Source: Methylococcales bacterium
Lineage (GTDB): Bacteria; Pseudomonadota; Gammaproteobacteria; Methylococcales; Methylomonadaceae
Length of the DNA stretch: 64,000 nt
Assembly (NCBI GenBank): GCA_030949405.1
Contig: JAUZSN010000002.1
Coordinates: forward strand, 2,280,553 to 2,344,552
Direction: 5' to 3'
This document shows positions 56,831 to 64,000 of this stretch, piece after piece. The notes beneath the pieces were generated by a model. The model saw only the letters and a list, made by a program, of their open reading frames with translations, did no database searches and was not told the origin of the DNA. Position numbers and translations under genes: made by a program. Each line of letters opens with the position of its first letter. The first letter of the stretch is position 1.

Positions 56831-57779
56831 TTAATTTCTCCAAAACAGTGTCTAACGTTTTAAGGTCATATAAGGTTGAGTGATTGGCGGTTTTAACAAT
56901 ACGTTTATTAACCCCCATTAATACTTTACCTGGACCTAACTCAACAAAGCTTGTCGCACCTTGGTTATGCATAGCATTAATACTTTCTACCCAGCGAACA
57001 GGTTTAAATAACTGTTCTATCAAGGCATTACAAATTATTTCAGGGGATTCATGATGGTTTGCATCCACATTATGAATCAAGGTTATTTTAGGAAGATTGA
57101 CCTTAATTTGTTGTAATTTTACATGAAGTTTTTTCGCCGCACTTTCCATTAATGAACAATGAGAAGGAACACTCACGGGCAATTTAATCGCACGCTTTGC
57201 ACCGACTTCTTTTGCCGCAAGCATGGCACGTTCGACCGCTGCAACATGACCTGCAATAACCACTTGCCCAGGTGAATTAAAATTCACCGCAGAGACGACT
57301 TCATTTTCAGCAACCTGTTCACAAACGTCAATGACTTGTTGATCTTTTAAGCCTAAAATAGCGGCCATTGCACCAACCCCGACAGGAACCGCCTCTTGCA
57401 TTAATCGTCCCCGCTCAGTAACTAATTTAAGAGCATCATCAAAATGCATCGCTTCAGCGCAAACTAAGGCGGTATATTCGCCTAAACTATGACCTGCAAC
57501 CCAAGTCGGTCTAATATCGGACTGTTGACACCATAGCCTCCAAACAGCAACGCCTGCCGTTAGCATCGCAGGTTGAGTATTATACGTTTGATTTAATTCA
57601 TCTGCTAACCCGTGTTGAATTAATTTCCATAAATCAAATTCAAGAGCGTCTGAGGCTTGCTCAAAGGTTTCAGTAATAATAGCATGGCTACTTGCAAGCT
57701 CGGCTAACATTCCTATGGATTGTGAACCTTGCCCAGGGAAGACAAAGGCGATATGTCCATTATTTTTATTATTTTCCAA
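56823..57779 (-). CDS. fabD: malonyl-CoA:ACP transacylase
   Basis: FabD loads malonyl groups from CoA onto ACP. The 318-residue protein has the N-terminal FPGQGSQSIGM, the active-site Ser in AGHSLGEYTALV and the His in VPSHCSLM. It is ten bases after fabH and overlaps fabG. Length and motifs are standard. Confidence 0.96.
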   Translation of the reverse strand: MENNKNNGHIAFVFPGQGSQSIGMLAELASSHAIITETFEQASDALEFDLWKLIQHGLADELNQTYNTQPAMLTAGVAVWRLWCQQSDIRPTWVAGHSLGEYTALVCAEAMHFDDALKLVTERGRLMQEAVPVGVGAMAAILGLKDQQVIDVCEQVAENEVVSAVNFNSPGQVVIAGHVAAVERAMLAAKEVGAKRAIKLPVSVPSHCSLMESAAKKLHVKLQQIKVNLPKITLIHNVDANHHESPEIICNALIEQLFKPVRWVESINAMHNQGATSFVELGPGKVLMGVNKRIVKTANHSTLYDLKTLDTVLEKLNG

Positions 57780-57789
57780 AGTTTATTTC

Positions 57790-58758
57790 CTAATACTTAA
57801 TTAAGGTAGAACCCCAAGTAAACCCTGCACCAAAGGCTTCTAATAGAATGATTTGTCCGCGCTGTATTCGTCCATCACGAACCCCTTCGTTAAGGGCTAG
57901 TAATACGGAGGCCGATGAGGTATTTCCTTGGTGTTCTAAGGTAAGAATAACTTGATCAATCGACATTTTTAATTTACGCGCGGTGGCGGCGATAATACGC
58001 GTATTAGCTTGATGAGGAACCAGCCAGTCTATATCTGTTTTTTCTAAACCATTGGCAACTAAGGTTTCATCAACAATACGTCCTAAGGTATTCACGGCCA
58101 TTTTAAAGACTTCATTTCCACGCATATTAATAAAGCCTGCTTCCTCTTTATTCGCTTCGGTTGCCACTTGTGGATTAGGGCAATATAACAAATCTTCATA
58201 TTCACCATCGGAGTGAATATGTGTTGATAAAATCCCTGTTTCATCGGCGGAATCAAGCAATACCGCGCCTGCGCCATCTCCAAATAAAATACAGGTTCCT
58301 CGATCTGTCCAATCGACTAAACGTGAACAAATTTCAGAGCCGACCACTAAAACTTTGTCCGCTGCGCCATTTTTAATATATTGATCGGCAATACTCAGGG
58401 CAAAAATTGCGCCTGAACACGCGGCCTGTATATCAAAAGAAACACAGTTTTGAATATCCAAGCGTTGCTGTAATAAACAAGCCGTACTGGGATAAACACG
58501 GTCAGGGGTTCCTGTGGCAACAATAATTAAATCAATTTCACCCGCTTCAATTTTAGCCGCTTCAATAGCTTGTCGTGCTGCAATTTCAGCCATTGATGCA
58601 CTACTTTCATCGGCTGCGGCAATACGACGACTTCGAATACCCGTCCGTTCATAAATCCAACTGTCCGAGGTATTAACATGTTGTGATATTTCTTCATTCG
58701 TCCGTATGGTTTCAGGTAAATAGCCCCCTGTCCCAATTATTTTTGAAAAACGCTTCAC
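57790..58758 (-). CDS. fabH: 3-oxoacyl-ACP synthase III
   Basis: FabH starts fatty-acid synthesis by joining acetyl-CoA and malonyl-ACP. The 322-residue protein has the active-site Cys in FDIQAACSGAIFAL, the His in WLVPHQANTRII and the Asn in LEHQGNTSSASV. Its start overlaps the plsX stop as ATGA. Confidence 0.96.
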   Translation of the reverse strand: MKRFSKIIGTGGYLPETIRTNEEISQHVNTSDSWIYERTGIRSRRIAAADESSASMAEIAARQAIEAAKIEAGEIDLIIVATGTPDRVYPSTACLLQQRLDIQNCVSFDIQAACSGAIFALSIADQYIKNGAADKVLVVGSEICSRLVDWTDRGTCILFGDGAGAVLLDSADETGILSTHIHSDGEYEDLLYCPNPQVATEANKEEAGFINMRGNEVFKMAVNTLGRIVDETLVANGLEKTDIDWLVPHQANTRIIAATARKLKMSIDQVILTLEHQGNTSSASVLLALNEGVRDGRIQRGQIILLEAFGAGFTWGSTLIKY

Positions 58759-59783
58759 AGAGTCTCCTTTTCAGTGTCCATAGTTTCAAATTTTTTGATA
58801 ATTCGTTCAGTCACTTTCATCTTAACTTGAGTTTCCGCTATATGAATCGCCGTTTCAAAGGCTAAGGCATCCGCACCCCCATGACTTTTAATGACTAATC
58901 CATTTAAGCCTAAGAAAGTGGCCCCATTATGTAATCGTGGGTCAATGCGTTGCTTAAATGCGGTTAAAACAGGGTAAGCAATTAAACCGACTAATTGACT
59001 GAAAATATTTTTTGAAAAAGCTGTTTTTAAGGACGTGGCGATCATTTTAGCGGCCCCTTCAATTGACTTTAAAGCCACATTACCGACAAAACCATCGGTG
59101 ACAATTAAATCAACTTTTTTAGAGCCTGCATTTAAAGAATCGCCTTCGACATAACCAATATAATTTAAAGGGGAAGCCTTTAGAAGTTCAGCGGCGGCTT
59201 TGACTTTATCGTTACCTTTGACATCTTCTTCTCCAACATTTAATAAACCCACGGTTGGGTTTGCAATATTATCAACGGCTTTTACTACTTCAACCCCCAT
59301 CATTGCAAATTGATGCAAGTGTATGGCATCGCAATCCACATTGGCCCCTAAATCCAACACATGAGTATGACCATGAGTCGAGGGTAACGTTGAAATAATA
59401 GCAGGACGATCTATCCCTGAGATACGTTTTAAAACAAAACGGGCTGTTGCCATTAATGCGCCTGTATTTCCAGCACTGACACAGGCATCGGCTTTGCCAT
59501 CACGCACTAAATTAATAGCCACCCGCATTGAGGAATCTTTTTTATTTTTTAATGCTTTTGCAGGGGCTTCGTCCATGTCAACGGACTGGGACGCATGTTG
59601 AATTTGAAGTCTATCAGGATAGTCAATTAAAGCGTGGGAAAGAGATTTTTTAAGTAGGTTCTCATCACCCACTAAAATTAAGTTTAACGTCGGGTTTGCA
59701 CTAAGGCATTGAAGGGATGCAGGAATGGTTACTTTAGTGCCAAAATCCCCGCCCATTGCATCAATTGAAATTGTTAAGCTCAC
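58755..59783 (-). CDS. plsX: phosphate acyltransferase PlsX
   Basis: PlsX makes acyl-phosphate from acyl-ACP for phospholipid synthesis by PlsY. The 342-residue protein begins SLTISIDAMGGDFG and has VSAGNTGALMATARFVLKRI and VTDGFVGNVALKSIEG, both typical. The start codon is GTG at 59783. The C-terminal tail (KKFETMDTEKETL) overlaps fabH. It follows rpmF as in most gammaproteobacteria. Confidence 0.95.
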   Translation of the reverse strand: MSLTISIDAMGGDFGTKVTIPASLQCLSANPTLNLILVGDENLLKKSLSHALIDYPDRLQIQHASQSVDMDEAPAKALKNKKDSSMRVAINLVRDGKADACVSAGNTGALMATARFVLKRISGIDRPAIISTLPSTHGHTHVLDLGANVDCDAIHLHQFAMMGVEVVKAVDNIANPTVGLLNVGEEDVKGNDKVKAAAELLKASPLNYIGYVEGDSLNAGSKKVDLIVTDGFVGNVALKSIEGAAKMIATSLKTAFSKNIFSQLVGLIAYPVLTAFKQRIDPRLHNGATFLGLNGLVIKSHGGADALAFETAIHIAETQVKMKVTERIIKKFETMDTEKETL

Positions 59784-59906
59784 GGCTAAATTTTTGGGAA
59801 AAGTTTAAAAGAAAGGAGGTTAAGGAGCAGGCATCTAAGCTATAAAATTTTTTATAGGTTTTAGTGTTAGCACTTACGCCCCCTAGCAATGAAATCGATT
59901 GTTCAA

Positions 59907-60086
59907 TTAATCTATTTCAGCAATAACGATTTGACGACCTTTGAAAAAGCCATCTGGAGTCATGTGATGGCGTAAATGTATTTCACCTGTCATAGGGTCT
60001 ACGGATAACGCTTTGCTGGTTAATGAATCATGTGAACGACGTTGGCCACGTCTTGAACGGGTTACTTTGCTTTTTTGTACAGCCAT
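59907..60086 (-). CDS. rpmF: 50S ribosomal protein L32
   Basis: The 59-residue protein starts [20 protein letters not shown] and ends in [10 protein letters not shown], a clear L32. It lacks the zinc-binding Cys pairs of some L32 forms. The start overlaps the yceD stop by one base (TGATG). It is followed by a 123-base spacer before plsX with a small AT hairpin (TATAAAATTTTTTATA, near 59840). Confidence 0.93.
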   Translation of the reverse strand: MAVQKSKVTRSRRGQRRSHDSLTSKALSVDPMTGEIHLRHHMTPDGFFKGRQIVIAEID

Positions 60087-60610
60087 CAGGGGCCTCCAGT
60101 ATTTTTAAGTTGGGCTAAAATAGAAAAAGGGTTATCAGATTGTTTTTTTTCATTGTCTTCTACGCTTTCCGCTTCATCCATCTGCGTTTCATCTAAACAC
60201 GGTTGTGAATGGCGTGGAAAATCAGGCAATGCAAGTAATAATTCATCTTCGATCAGTTGATTTAGAGAAATCTTTTTTTCCTCTAAAATAAAAGGTTCAT
60301 ATTCGCCTGCAAGCTTGTCGGCATGTTCAAGTGACTCAACAAAAGCAAGGTTAATAGAAACCGCTAAGGGTAAGCTTAAAACCTCTAAACAACTTTGGCA
60401 TTCAACGTTTAAGTCTGCGTGCATTGTTCCATTAAGGGTTGCTAATCGTTTACTTTTAGAAAAAAATAAATCAATTTTTACGCAGCCATTATTATTGGAC
60501 AACACATCGCTTAAGCGAGTGAACTCATTTAGGGCTATTTTACCCGTCAACTGCCTTTGTCTTTCAGCAAAAGCAAGCGGGTCAATGAAATCTGGCAATC
60601 TATCTAACAT
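60086..60610 (-). CDS. yceD: YceD/DUF177 family protein (23S rRNA accumulation protein)
   Basis: The 174-residue protein belongs to the DUF177 family, which in E. coli (YceD) and plants affects 23S rRNA processing or accumulation. Visible features are [26 protein letters not shown], the Cys pair in [14 protein letters not shown], the acidic middle and a C-terminal [10 protein letters not shown]. It overlaps rpmF by one base, a conserved arrangement that links it to ribosome production. Confidence 0.9.
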   Translation of the reverse strand: MLDRLPDFIDPLAFAERQRQLTGKIALNEFTRLSDVLSNNNGCVKIDLFFSKSKRLATLNGTMHADLNVECQSCLEVLSLPLAVSINLAFVESLEHADKLAGEYEPFILEEKKISLNQLIEDELLLALPDFPRHSQPCLDETQMDEAESVEDNEKKQSDNPFSILAQLKNTGGP

Positions 60611-60839
60611 AACCTTGCAATGATATAGATTATTAATCTTATAGTCAATATGATGCGTTAAGTTTACCCAACTATTTTTTAATTTTCATCGTGTTTTTAT
60701 AGGAGTCAACGGCTAAGCTTAAGCCAACCGTTACGTAATAAAGAGGATCATTTTATCTGAAAAGCTCGTAAAATCCCTTCCTTCATGTCGGGGATGCAAG
60801 GGTACTCTTGACTTTTAGTTGAACTCATAGTAAATTTTC

Positions 60840-61055
60840 TCTATCATTTTTCGATTCACCTGCGGTAACCCCGCTAAAAATCGAATGTGTAAACGTTCCT
60901 CAACCGCTCTGGATAGGCGGGGCTAGTCTGTGAAGTGAACGGTGCAGTAATGCCGTCAGCAGCAGAAATCAACGTGTCATCGTGAGATACACGCTCCTGA
61001 GTAACATCAGGAATTCCTGTTCCCTTTAAGGCGGGGAGGATGTCAAAATCCGAGA
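60840..61055 (+). mobile_element. possible relic of an IS200/IS605-type element (tnpB 3' end and right end)
   Basis: The stretch is much more GC-rich and structured than its surroundings. It ends in CCTTTAAGGCGGGGAGGATG followed by TCAA (to about 61040), which is like the 3' boundary of many TnpB-coding elements. One frame reads SGIPVPFKAGRMSK after several stops. No tnpB or tnpA gene remains. The part before this end could be the remains of an omega RNA (guide RNA) region. The call rests on resemblance only. Confidence 0.4.
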
Positions 61056-61108
61056 TAGCTTAATTAATTCAAACTAGCATAACTTATAAACACTCTGGAG
61101 AACTTATA

Positions 61109-61183
61109 ATGAAATGGGAAACACCGGCTTATACTGACTTACGTTTTGGTTTTGAAGTAACTATGTATATTTACAACCGTTAA
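61109..61183 (+). CDS. pqqA: PQQ precursor peptide PqqA
   Basis: PqqA is the ribosomal peptide from which pyrroloquinoline quinone is made. The 24-residue peptide starts MKWETPAYTDLRFGFEVTMY and ends IYNR, with the Glu and Tyr of the EVTMY motif that PqqE joins. GGAG lies nine bases before the ATG. It is below common gene-finding limits. pqqB follows after an attenuator-like hairpin. Confidence 0.95.
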   Translation: MKWETPAYTDLRFGFEVTMYIYNR

Positions 61184-61206
61184 TTTTCACGGTTTTAAAT
61201 AGAAAG

Positions 61207-61233
61207 AAAGGGGCGGTAATGCTCCTTTTTTTT
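61207..61233 (+). terminator. attenuator/terminator between pqqA and pqqB
   Basis: AAAGGGGC pairs with GCTCCTTT (one G-T pair) around GGTAAT and is followed by eight T. A leaky terminator here would allow much more pqqA than pqqB transcript, a known pattern in pqq operons. Confidence 0.75.
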
Positions 61234-61333
61234 GCGTGTTAATTAAGTTAATCTCGCTATTTTATATTTTTTTCAAGCTCATTTCATGATACTTTAAGAT
61301 TTTTATTTCTTAATTTTACCAACAGACTAACTT

Positions 61334-62245
61334 ATGAAAATACGCGTTTTAGGATCAGGAGCAGGCGGCGGTTTTCCGCAGTGGAATTGTAATTGTCACA
61401 ATTGTCATCGCTTGCGTCATAACGAAATGGCAGGAACGGCGCGTACCCAATCTTCTATTGCGGTGAGTACCGATGATCGTAATTGGTTACTTTTTAATAC
61501 CTCCCCTGATATTCGGGCGCAATTAGAATCATTTCCTGCTATTCAACCTAAAGAAGGGGTTCGTGATACGGGGATTAAAGCGATTATGTTGATTGATAGT
61601 CAAATTGATCATACCACGGGAATGTTGATGCTCCGTGAAGGAAAGCCCCTAGACGTTTATTGTACGAATATGGTTAAGGATGACCTGACGACAGGGTTTC
61701 CTTTGTTTAAAATGTTAGAAGATTACTGCACCGTTAATCATCACCCTGTGCCGACGGATGGCCGTAGCTTTACGATCCCACTTATTGATGATTTACGTTT
61801 TTATACCCAAGCATTAAAAAGTAAAGCCCCCCCTTATTCGCCTCATCGTCATGACCCTCATGAAGGGGATAATATTGGCGTTATTATTGAACAAATATCA
61901 ACAGGTAAAAAAGTCTTTTATTCGCCCGGTTTAGGTGAAATTGAACCTCATGTCATGACGGCGATGAAAGAAGTTGATTGCGTTTTAGTGGATGGGACAT
62001 TTTGGACTGATGATGAAATGTGTACTCAAAATATTAGCCCTAAACGTGCGCGTGAAATTGGGCATTTACCTCAATCTGGACCTGGTGGAATGATTGAAGT
62101 ATTAAATAGTTTGGATACCCCCCGTAAAATTTTAATTCATATTAATAATACCAATCCTATTTTAGATGATGACTCAAACGAGCGAAAAATTCTTAATGAA
62201 AATAACATTGAAGTTGCTTATGATGGCTTAGAAATTGATTTATAA
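61334..62245 (+). CDS. pqqB: coenzyme PQQ synthesis protein B
   Basis: PqqB is a metallo-beta-lactamase-fold enzyme that hydroxylates an intermediate of PQQ synthesis. The 303-residue protein starts [20 protein letters not shown], has the CNCHNC zinc-binding site and [17 protein letters not shown] and [11 protein letters not shown] motifs of PqqB. It is 150 bases after pqqA. The usual next genes pqqC, pqqD and pqqE do not follow: a hydrogenase gene does. Confidence 0.95.
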   Translation: MKIRVLGSGAGGGFPQWNCNCHNCHRLRHNEMAGTARTQSSIAVSTDDRNWLLFNTSPDIRAQLESFPAIQPKEGVRDTGIKAIMLIDSQIDHTTGMLMLREGKPLDVYCTNMVKDDLTTGFPLFKMLEDYCTVNHHPVPTDGRSFTIPLIDDLRFYTQALKSKAPPYSPHRHDPHEGDNIGVIIEQISTGKKVFYSPGLGEIEPHVMTAMKEVDCVLVDGTFWTDDEMCTQNISPKRAREIGHLPQSGPGGMIEVLNSLDTPRKILIHINNTNPILDDDSNERKILNENNIEVAYDGLEIDL

Positions 62246-62268
62246 TTATCATTGATTCTCTTTTGTAC

Positions 62269-62298
62269 CGTAGGGTGGATTTAGCCGCCCTCCCTACG
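62269..62298. terminator. hairpin between pqqB and hoxH
   Basis: CGTAGGG (62269-62275) pairs with CCCTACG (62292-62298); the interval adds a GGCGG/CCGCC-like pairing. It resembles the CGTAGGGTGGA intergenic repeats common in proteobacteria. No T-run follows. Confidence 0.45.
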
Positions 62299-62328
62299 TG
62301 TTTTCCAGTTTGCTTAAGGTCCTAGCTT

Positions 62329-63960
62329 ATGTATGAAAATTTAGAAACAGCCGTCTCGCCCGAAACATTAAAACGTGTCGTTGTTGATCCCGTCTCTCGT
62401 GTAGAAGGACATGGAAAAGTAACCCTTTTATTGGATGAAAATAACAAGGTTAAACAAGCTCGATTACATATTGTTGAATTTAGAGGCTTTGAACGCTTTA
62501 TCCAAGGTCGTCCTTACTGGGAACTTCCCGTTTTGGTTCAACGCTTATGCGGCATTTGCCCCGTTAGTCATCATTTAGCGGCGGCAAAAGCGATTGACCA
62601 ATTAGTGGGCGTTGATCCTGAAAATTTAACCCCCACCGCAGATAAATTAAGGCGACTGTTACATTTCGGACAAGTCTTACAATCTCATGCCTTACATTTT
62701 TTTCACCTTTCAAGTCCTGATTTATTGTTTGGTTTTGAAAGTGACATCAGCAAACGTAACATTATTGCGGTATTAAACGATTACCCTGACATTGGATTGC
62801 AGGGGGTTAAGTTACGAAAATATGGCCAAGAAGTGATTCGAATGGTTTCTGGAAAACGGATTCATGGCACAGGGGCTATTGCGGGGGGAATGAATAAATC
62901 CCTAACCCGATCAGAGCGCGATTATTTACAAAAAGATATTAAAGAAATTATTGCGTGGGCAAACGATTCGGTCGCCTTGATTAAAAAAGTACATTGTTCA
63001 AACCTACCTTATTATGATGATTTTGCGACGATTCCATCCAATTACCTTGGATTAGTGAAAAAAAATGGGGCTTTAGAGTTTTATCATGGTGGAATTCGGG
63101 TAAAAGATACGGAAGGTCAGATCCTTATGGATCAGGTCGATTATTGCAAATACAATGATTACATTCATGAAGAGGTTCGTTCATGGACTTACATGAAATT
63201 CCCTTACCTCACCGAACTAGGTAAAGATAAAGGTTGGTATCGTGTTGGGCCTTTAGCGCGGCTTAATACCTGTGATTTTATTGATACGCCGTTAGCCGAA
63301 GAGGCACGCGTTGAATTTAAACAACATAGTCCCGGATCAATGGTTCATAGCACCTTAGCTTTTCATTGGGCGCGATTAATTGAAGTGCTTCATTGCGCTG
63401 AAAGTATCGAAAAACTCCTTAATGATGTGGATATTATGGGGTCTGACTTAGTGGTTCAAGGTGAAAAACGTTTTGAAGGGGTCGGGGTGATTGAAGCACC
63501 ACGAGGAACGTTATTTCATCACTACCAAGTGGATGAAAATGATATTGTCACGAAAGCTAATTTAATCGTCTCAACTACCAGTAATAACACGGGAATGAAT
63601 GAGTCGGTTCGCCAAGTTGCCGCTGAATATTTATCAGGTCAAGAATTAACAGAACCCTTATTAAATAACTTAGAAGTGGCGATTCGTGCCTATGACCCCT
63701 GTTTATCCTGTGCAACTCATGCCGTAGGAAAAATGCCGTTGCAACTCGAATTAGTGGATGCCAACGGGGAGTTGGTTGATAAACTCATCAAACATAATGG
63801 CTACCAACTTAAGACGGGACAAAATAAAGAACTAACTGCGATATTCTTGTATCATAGGTTAATGACTAAAAAAACAGAACAACACAGAAAATACGCGCAG
63901 CTAGTCACGCAATTATCGCTGAAATTACAACAACAGGCAAGCAAACTGTTCGTAACTTAG
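62329..63960 (+). CDS. hoxH: NiFe hydrogenase large subunit (HoxH-like), 3' end fused to an insertion sequence
   Basis: HoxH is the catalytic subunit of group 3 bidirectional NAD-linked hydrogenases. The hydrogenase part is about 490 residues, the full family length, with the N-terminal Ni-binding motif RLCGICPVSHH (about residue 65) and the C-terminal motif DPCLSCATH (about residue 460). It begins VDPVSRVEGHGKVTLLL. From 63799 the frame runs into an IS: residues after DKLIKHN (GYQLKTGQNKELTAIF... to the TAG at 63958) are IS sequence, not hydrogenase. In the family the tail after DPCxxCxxH is cut off by a protease during maturation; here the tail is altered. No hoxF, hoxU, hoxY or hoxW gene is beside it. 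Confidence 0.85.
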   Translation: MYENLETAVSPETLKRVVVDPVSRVEGHGKVTLLLDENNKVKQARLHIVEFRGFERFIQGRPYWELPVLVQRLCGICPVSHHLAAAKAIDQLVGVDPENLTPTADKLRRLLHFGQVLQSHALHFFHLSSPDLLFGFESDISKRNIIAVLNDYPDIGLQGVKLRKYGQEVIRMVSGKRIHGTGAIAGGMNKSLTRSERDYLQKDIKEIIAWANDSVALIKKVHCSNLPYYDDFATIPSNYLGLVKKNGALEFYHGGIRVKDTEGQILMDQVDYCKYNDYIHEEVRSWTYMKFPYLTELGKDKGWYRVGPLARLNTCDFIDTPLAEEARVEFKQHSPGSMVHSTLAFHWARLIEVLHCAESIEKLLNDVDIMGSDLVVQGEKRFEGVGVIEAPRGTLFHHYQVDENDIVTKANLIVSTTSNNTGMNESVRQVAAEYLSGQELTEPLLNNLEVAIRAYDPCLSCATHAVGKMPLQLELVDANGELVDKLIKHNGYQLKTGQNKELTAIFLYHRLMTKKTEQHRKYAQLVTQLSLKLQQQASKLFVT

Positions 63961-64000
63961 CTTCAATTGTTGGTCGCTCAAAAAGCAGTGTGCATCGTCA
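63799..64000 (+). mobile_element. left end of an insertion sequence, cut by the window edge
   Basis: It begins with GGCTACCAACTTAAGACGGG, identical to the end of the MITE at 21692. A transposase seems to start at the ATG at 63863 (TKKTEQHRKYA), but the frame that looks like a transposase N-terminus (AIIAEITTTGKQTVRNLA, then IVGRSKSSVHR, a helix-turn-helix-like segment) is shifted by one base from about 63895. So this copy may be frameshifted or use frameshifting. The family cannot be assigned from this much sequence. The 8-bp duplication expected from the MITE would be AACATAAT, to be found at the missing right end. Confidence 0.75.

Noticed and set aside
62329-63960. A full 543-residue hydrogenase large subunit
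   Set aside because: The last 53 codons begin exactly at the IS terminal repeat at 63799 and belong to the insertion sequence.
1-64000. A CRISPR array
   Set aside because: No set of regularly spaced direct repeats was seen; repeats present are IS ends, MITEs and one octanucleotide tract.

Overview
The window is a piece of an AT-rich gammaproteobacterial chromosome, most likely from a type I methanotroph or methylotroph (Methylococcales). The lineage call rests on three things seen together: the tetrahydromethanopterin C1 genes fhcD and fhcC (41684-43389), pqqA and pqqB for the cofactor of PQQ methanol dehydrogenases (61109-62245), and gammaproteobacterial gene orders (rpsU-yqeY-dnaG-rpoD; rluC-gph-sppA opposite rne; yceD-rpmF-plsX-fabH-fabD-fabG-acpP-fabF). 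No methane or methanol oxidation gene is in the window, so the lifestyle is inferred.

Layout. 1-2400: end of an upstream gene, an outer-membrane porin-like protein, a small phosphate-binding-protein-like protein and a Roadblock/LC7 protein. 2493-6080: a tight run of an unrecognised protein, a kinase-like/metallophosphoesterase fusion, ccmA and ccmB. 6187-8430: a frameshifted beta-carbonic anhydrase and argH. 8671-17335: bactofilin, tsaD, the macromolecular synthesis operon, tRNA-Ile2(CAU), metK and ahcY. 17415-19916: an SPFH lipoprotein and a SulP transporter. 19978-24770: a TPR plus SGNH-like gene broken by nested insertion elements. 24824-27614: two PilT/PilU-type ATPases. 27708-31343: PP-loop sulfur-transfer-like protein, TusA-like protein, CDF exporter and argJ. 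31406-38681: acylphosphatase, rlmKL, a large hybrid histidine kinase and a Do-type protease. 38714-43389: a MITE-like element, patatin, rsmJ and fhcDC. 43473-53415: PepSY/response regulator pair, sppA-gph-rluC, rne, uvrC-pgsA and a TetR regulator. 53611-60610: two small genes and the fatty-acid/phospholipid cluster. 60611-64000: a probable IS200/IS605 relic, pqqAB, and a lone NiFe-hydrogenase large subunit gene (hoxH) whose 3' end is replaced by an insertion sequence running off the window.

Mobile DNA is the most striking aspect. An IS5-family-like element (copy B) inserted in the TPR/SGNH gene with target duplication AGT. A second copy (A) then inserted 24 bp inside the end of copy B with target duplication AAT. 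A 113-bp MITE later inserted into the copy B transposase with an 8-bp duplication. That MITE, a second element at 38714-38864 and the IS that cuts hoxH at 63799 share the same terminal inverted repeat, so one family has spread autonomous and non-autonomous copies here.

The best candidate for an undescribed system is the block at 1993-4777: a Roadblock/LC7 protein, an uncharacterised 240-residue protein and a protein that appears to join a kinase-like fold to a metallophosphoesterase. Other points worth checking are an octanucleotide repeat in the TPR/SGNH gene, a PilU-type ATPase with a duplicated N-terminal domain, and the hydrogenase large subunit lying without its partner genes directly behind pqqB.
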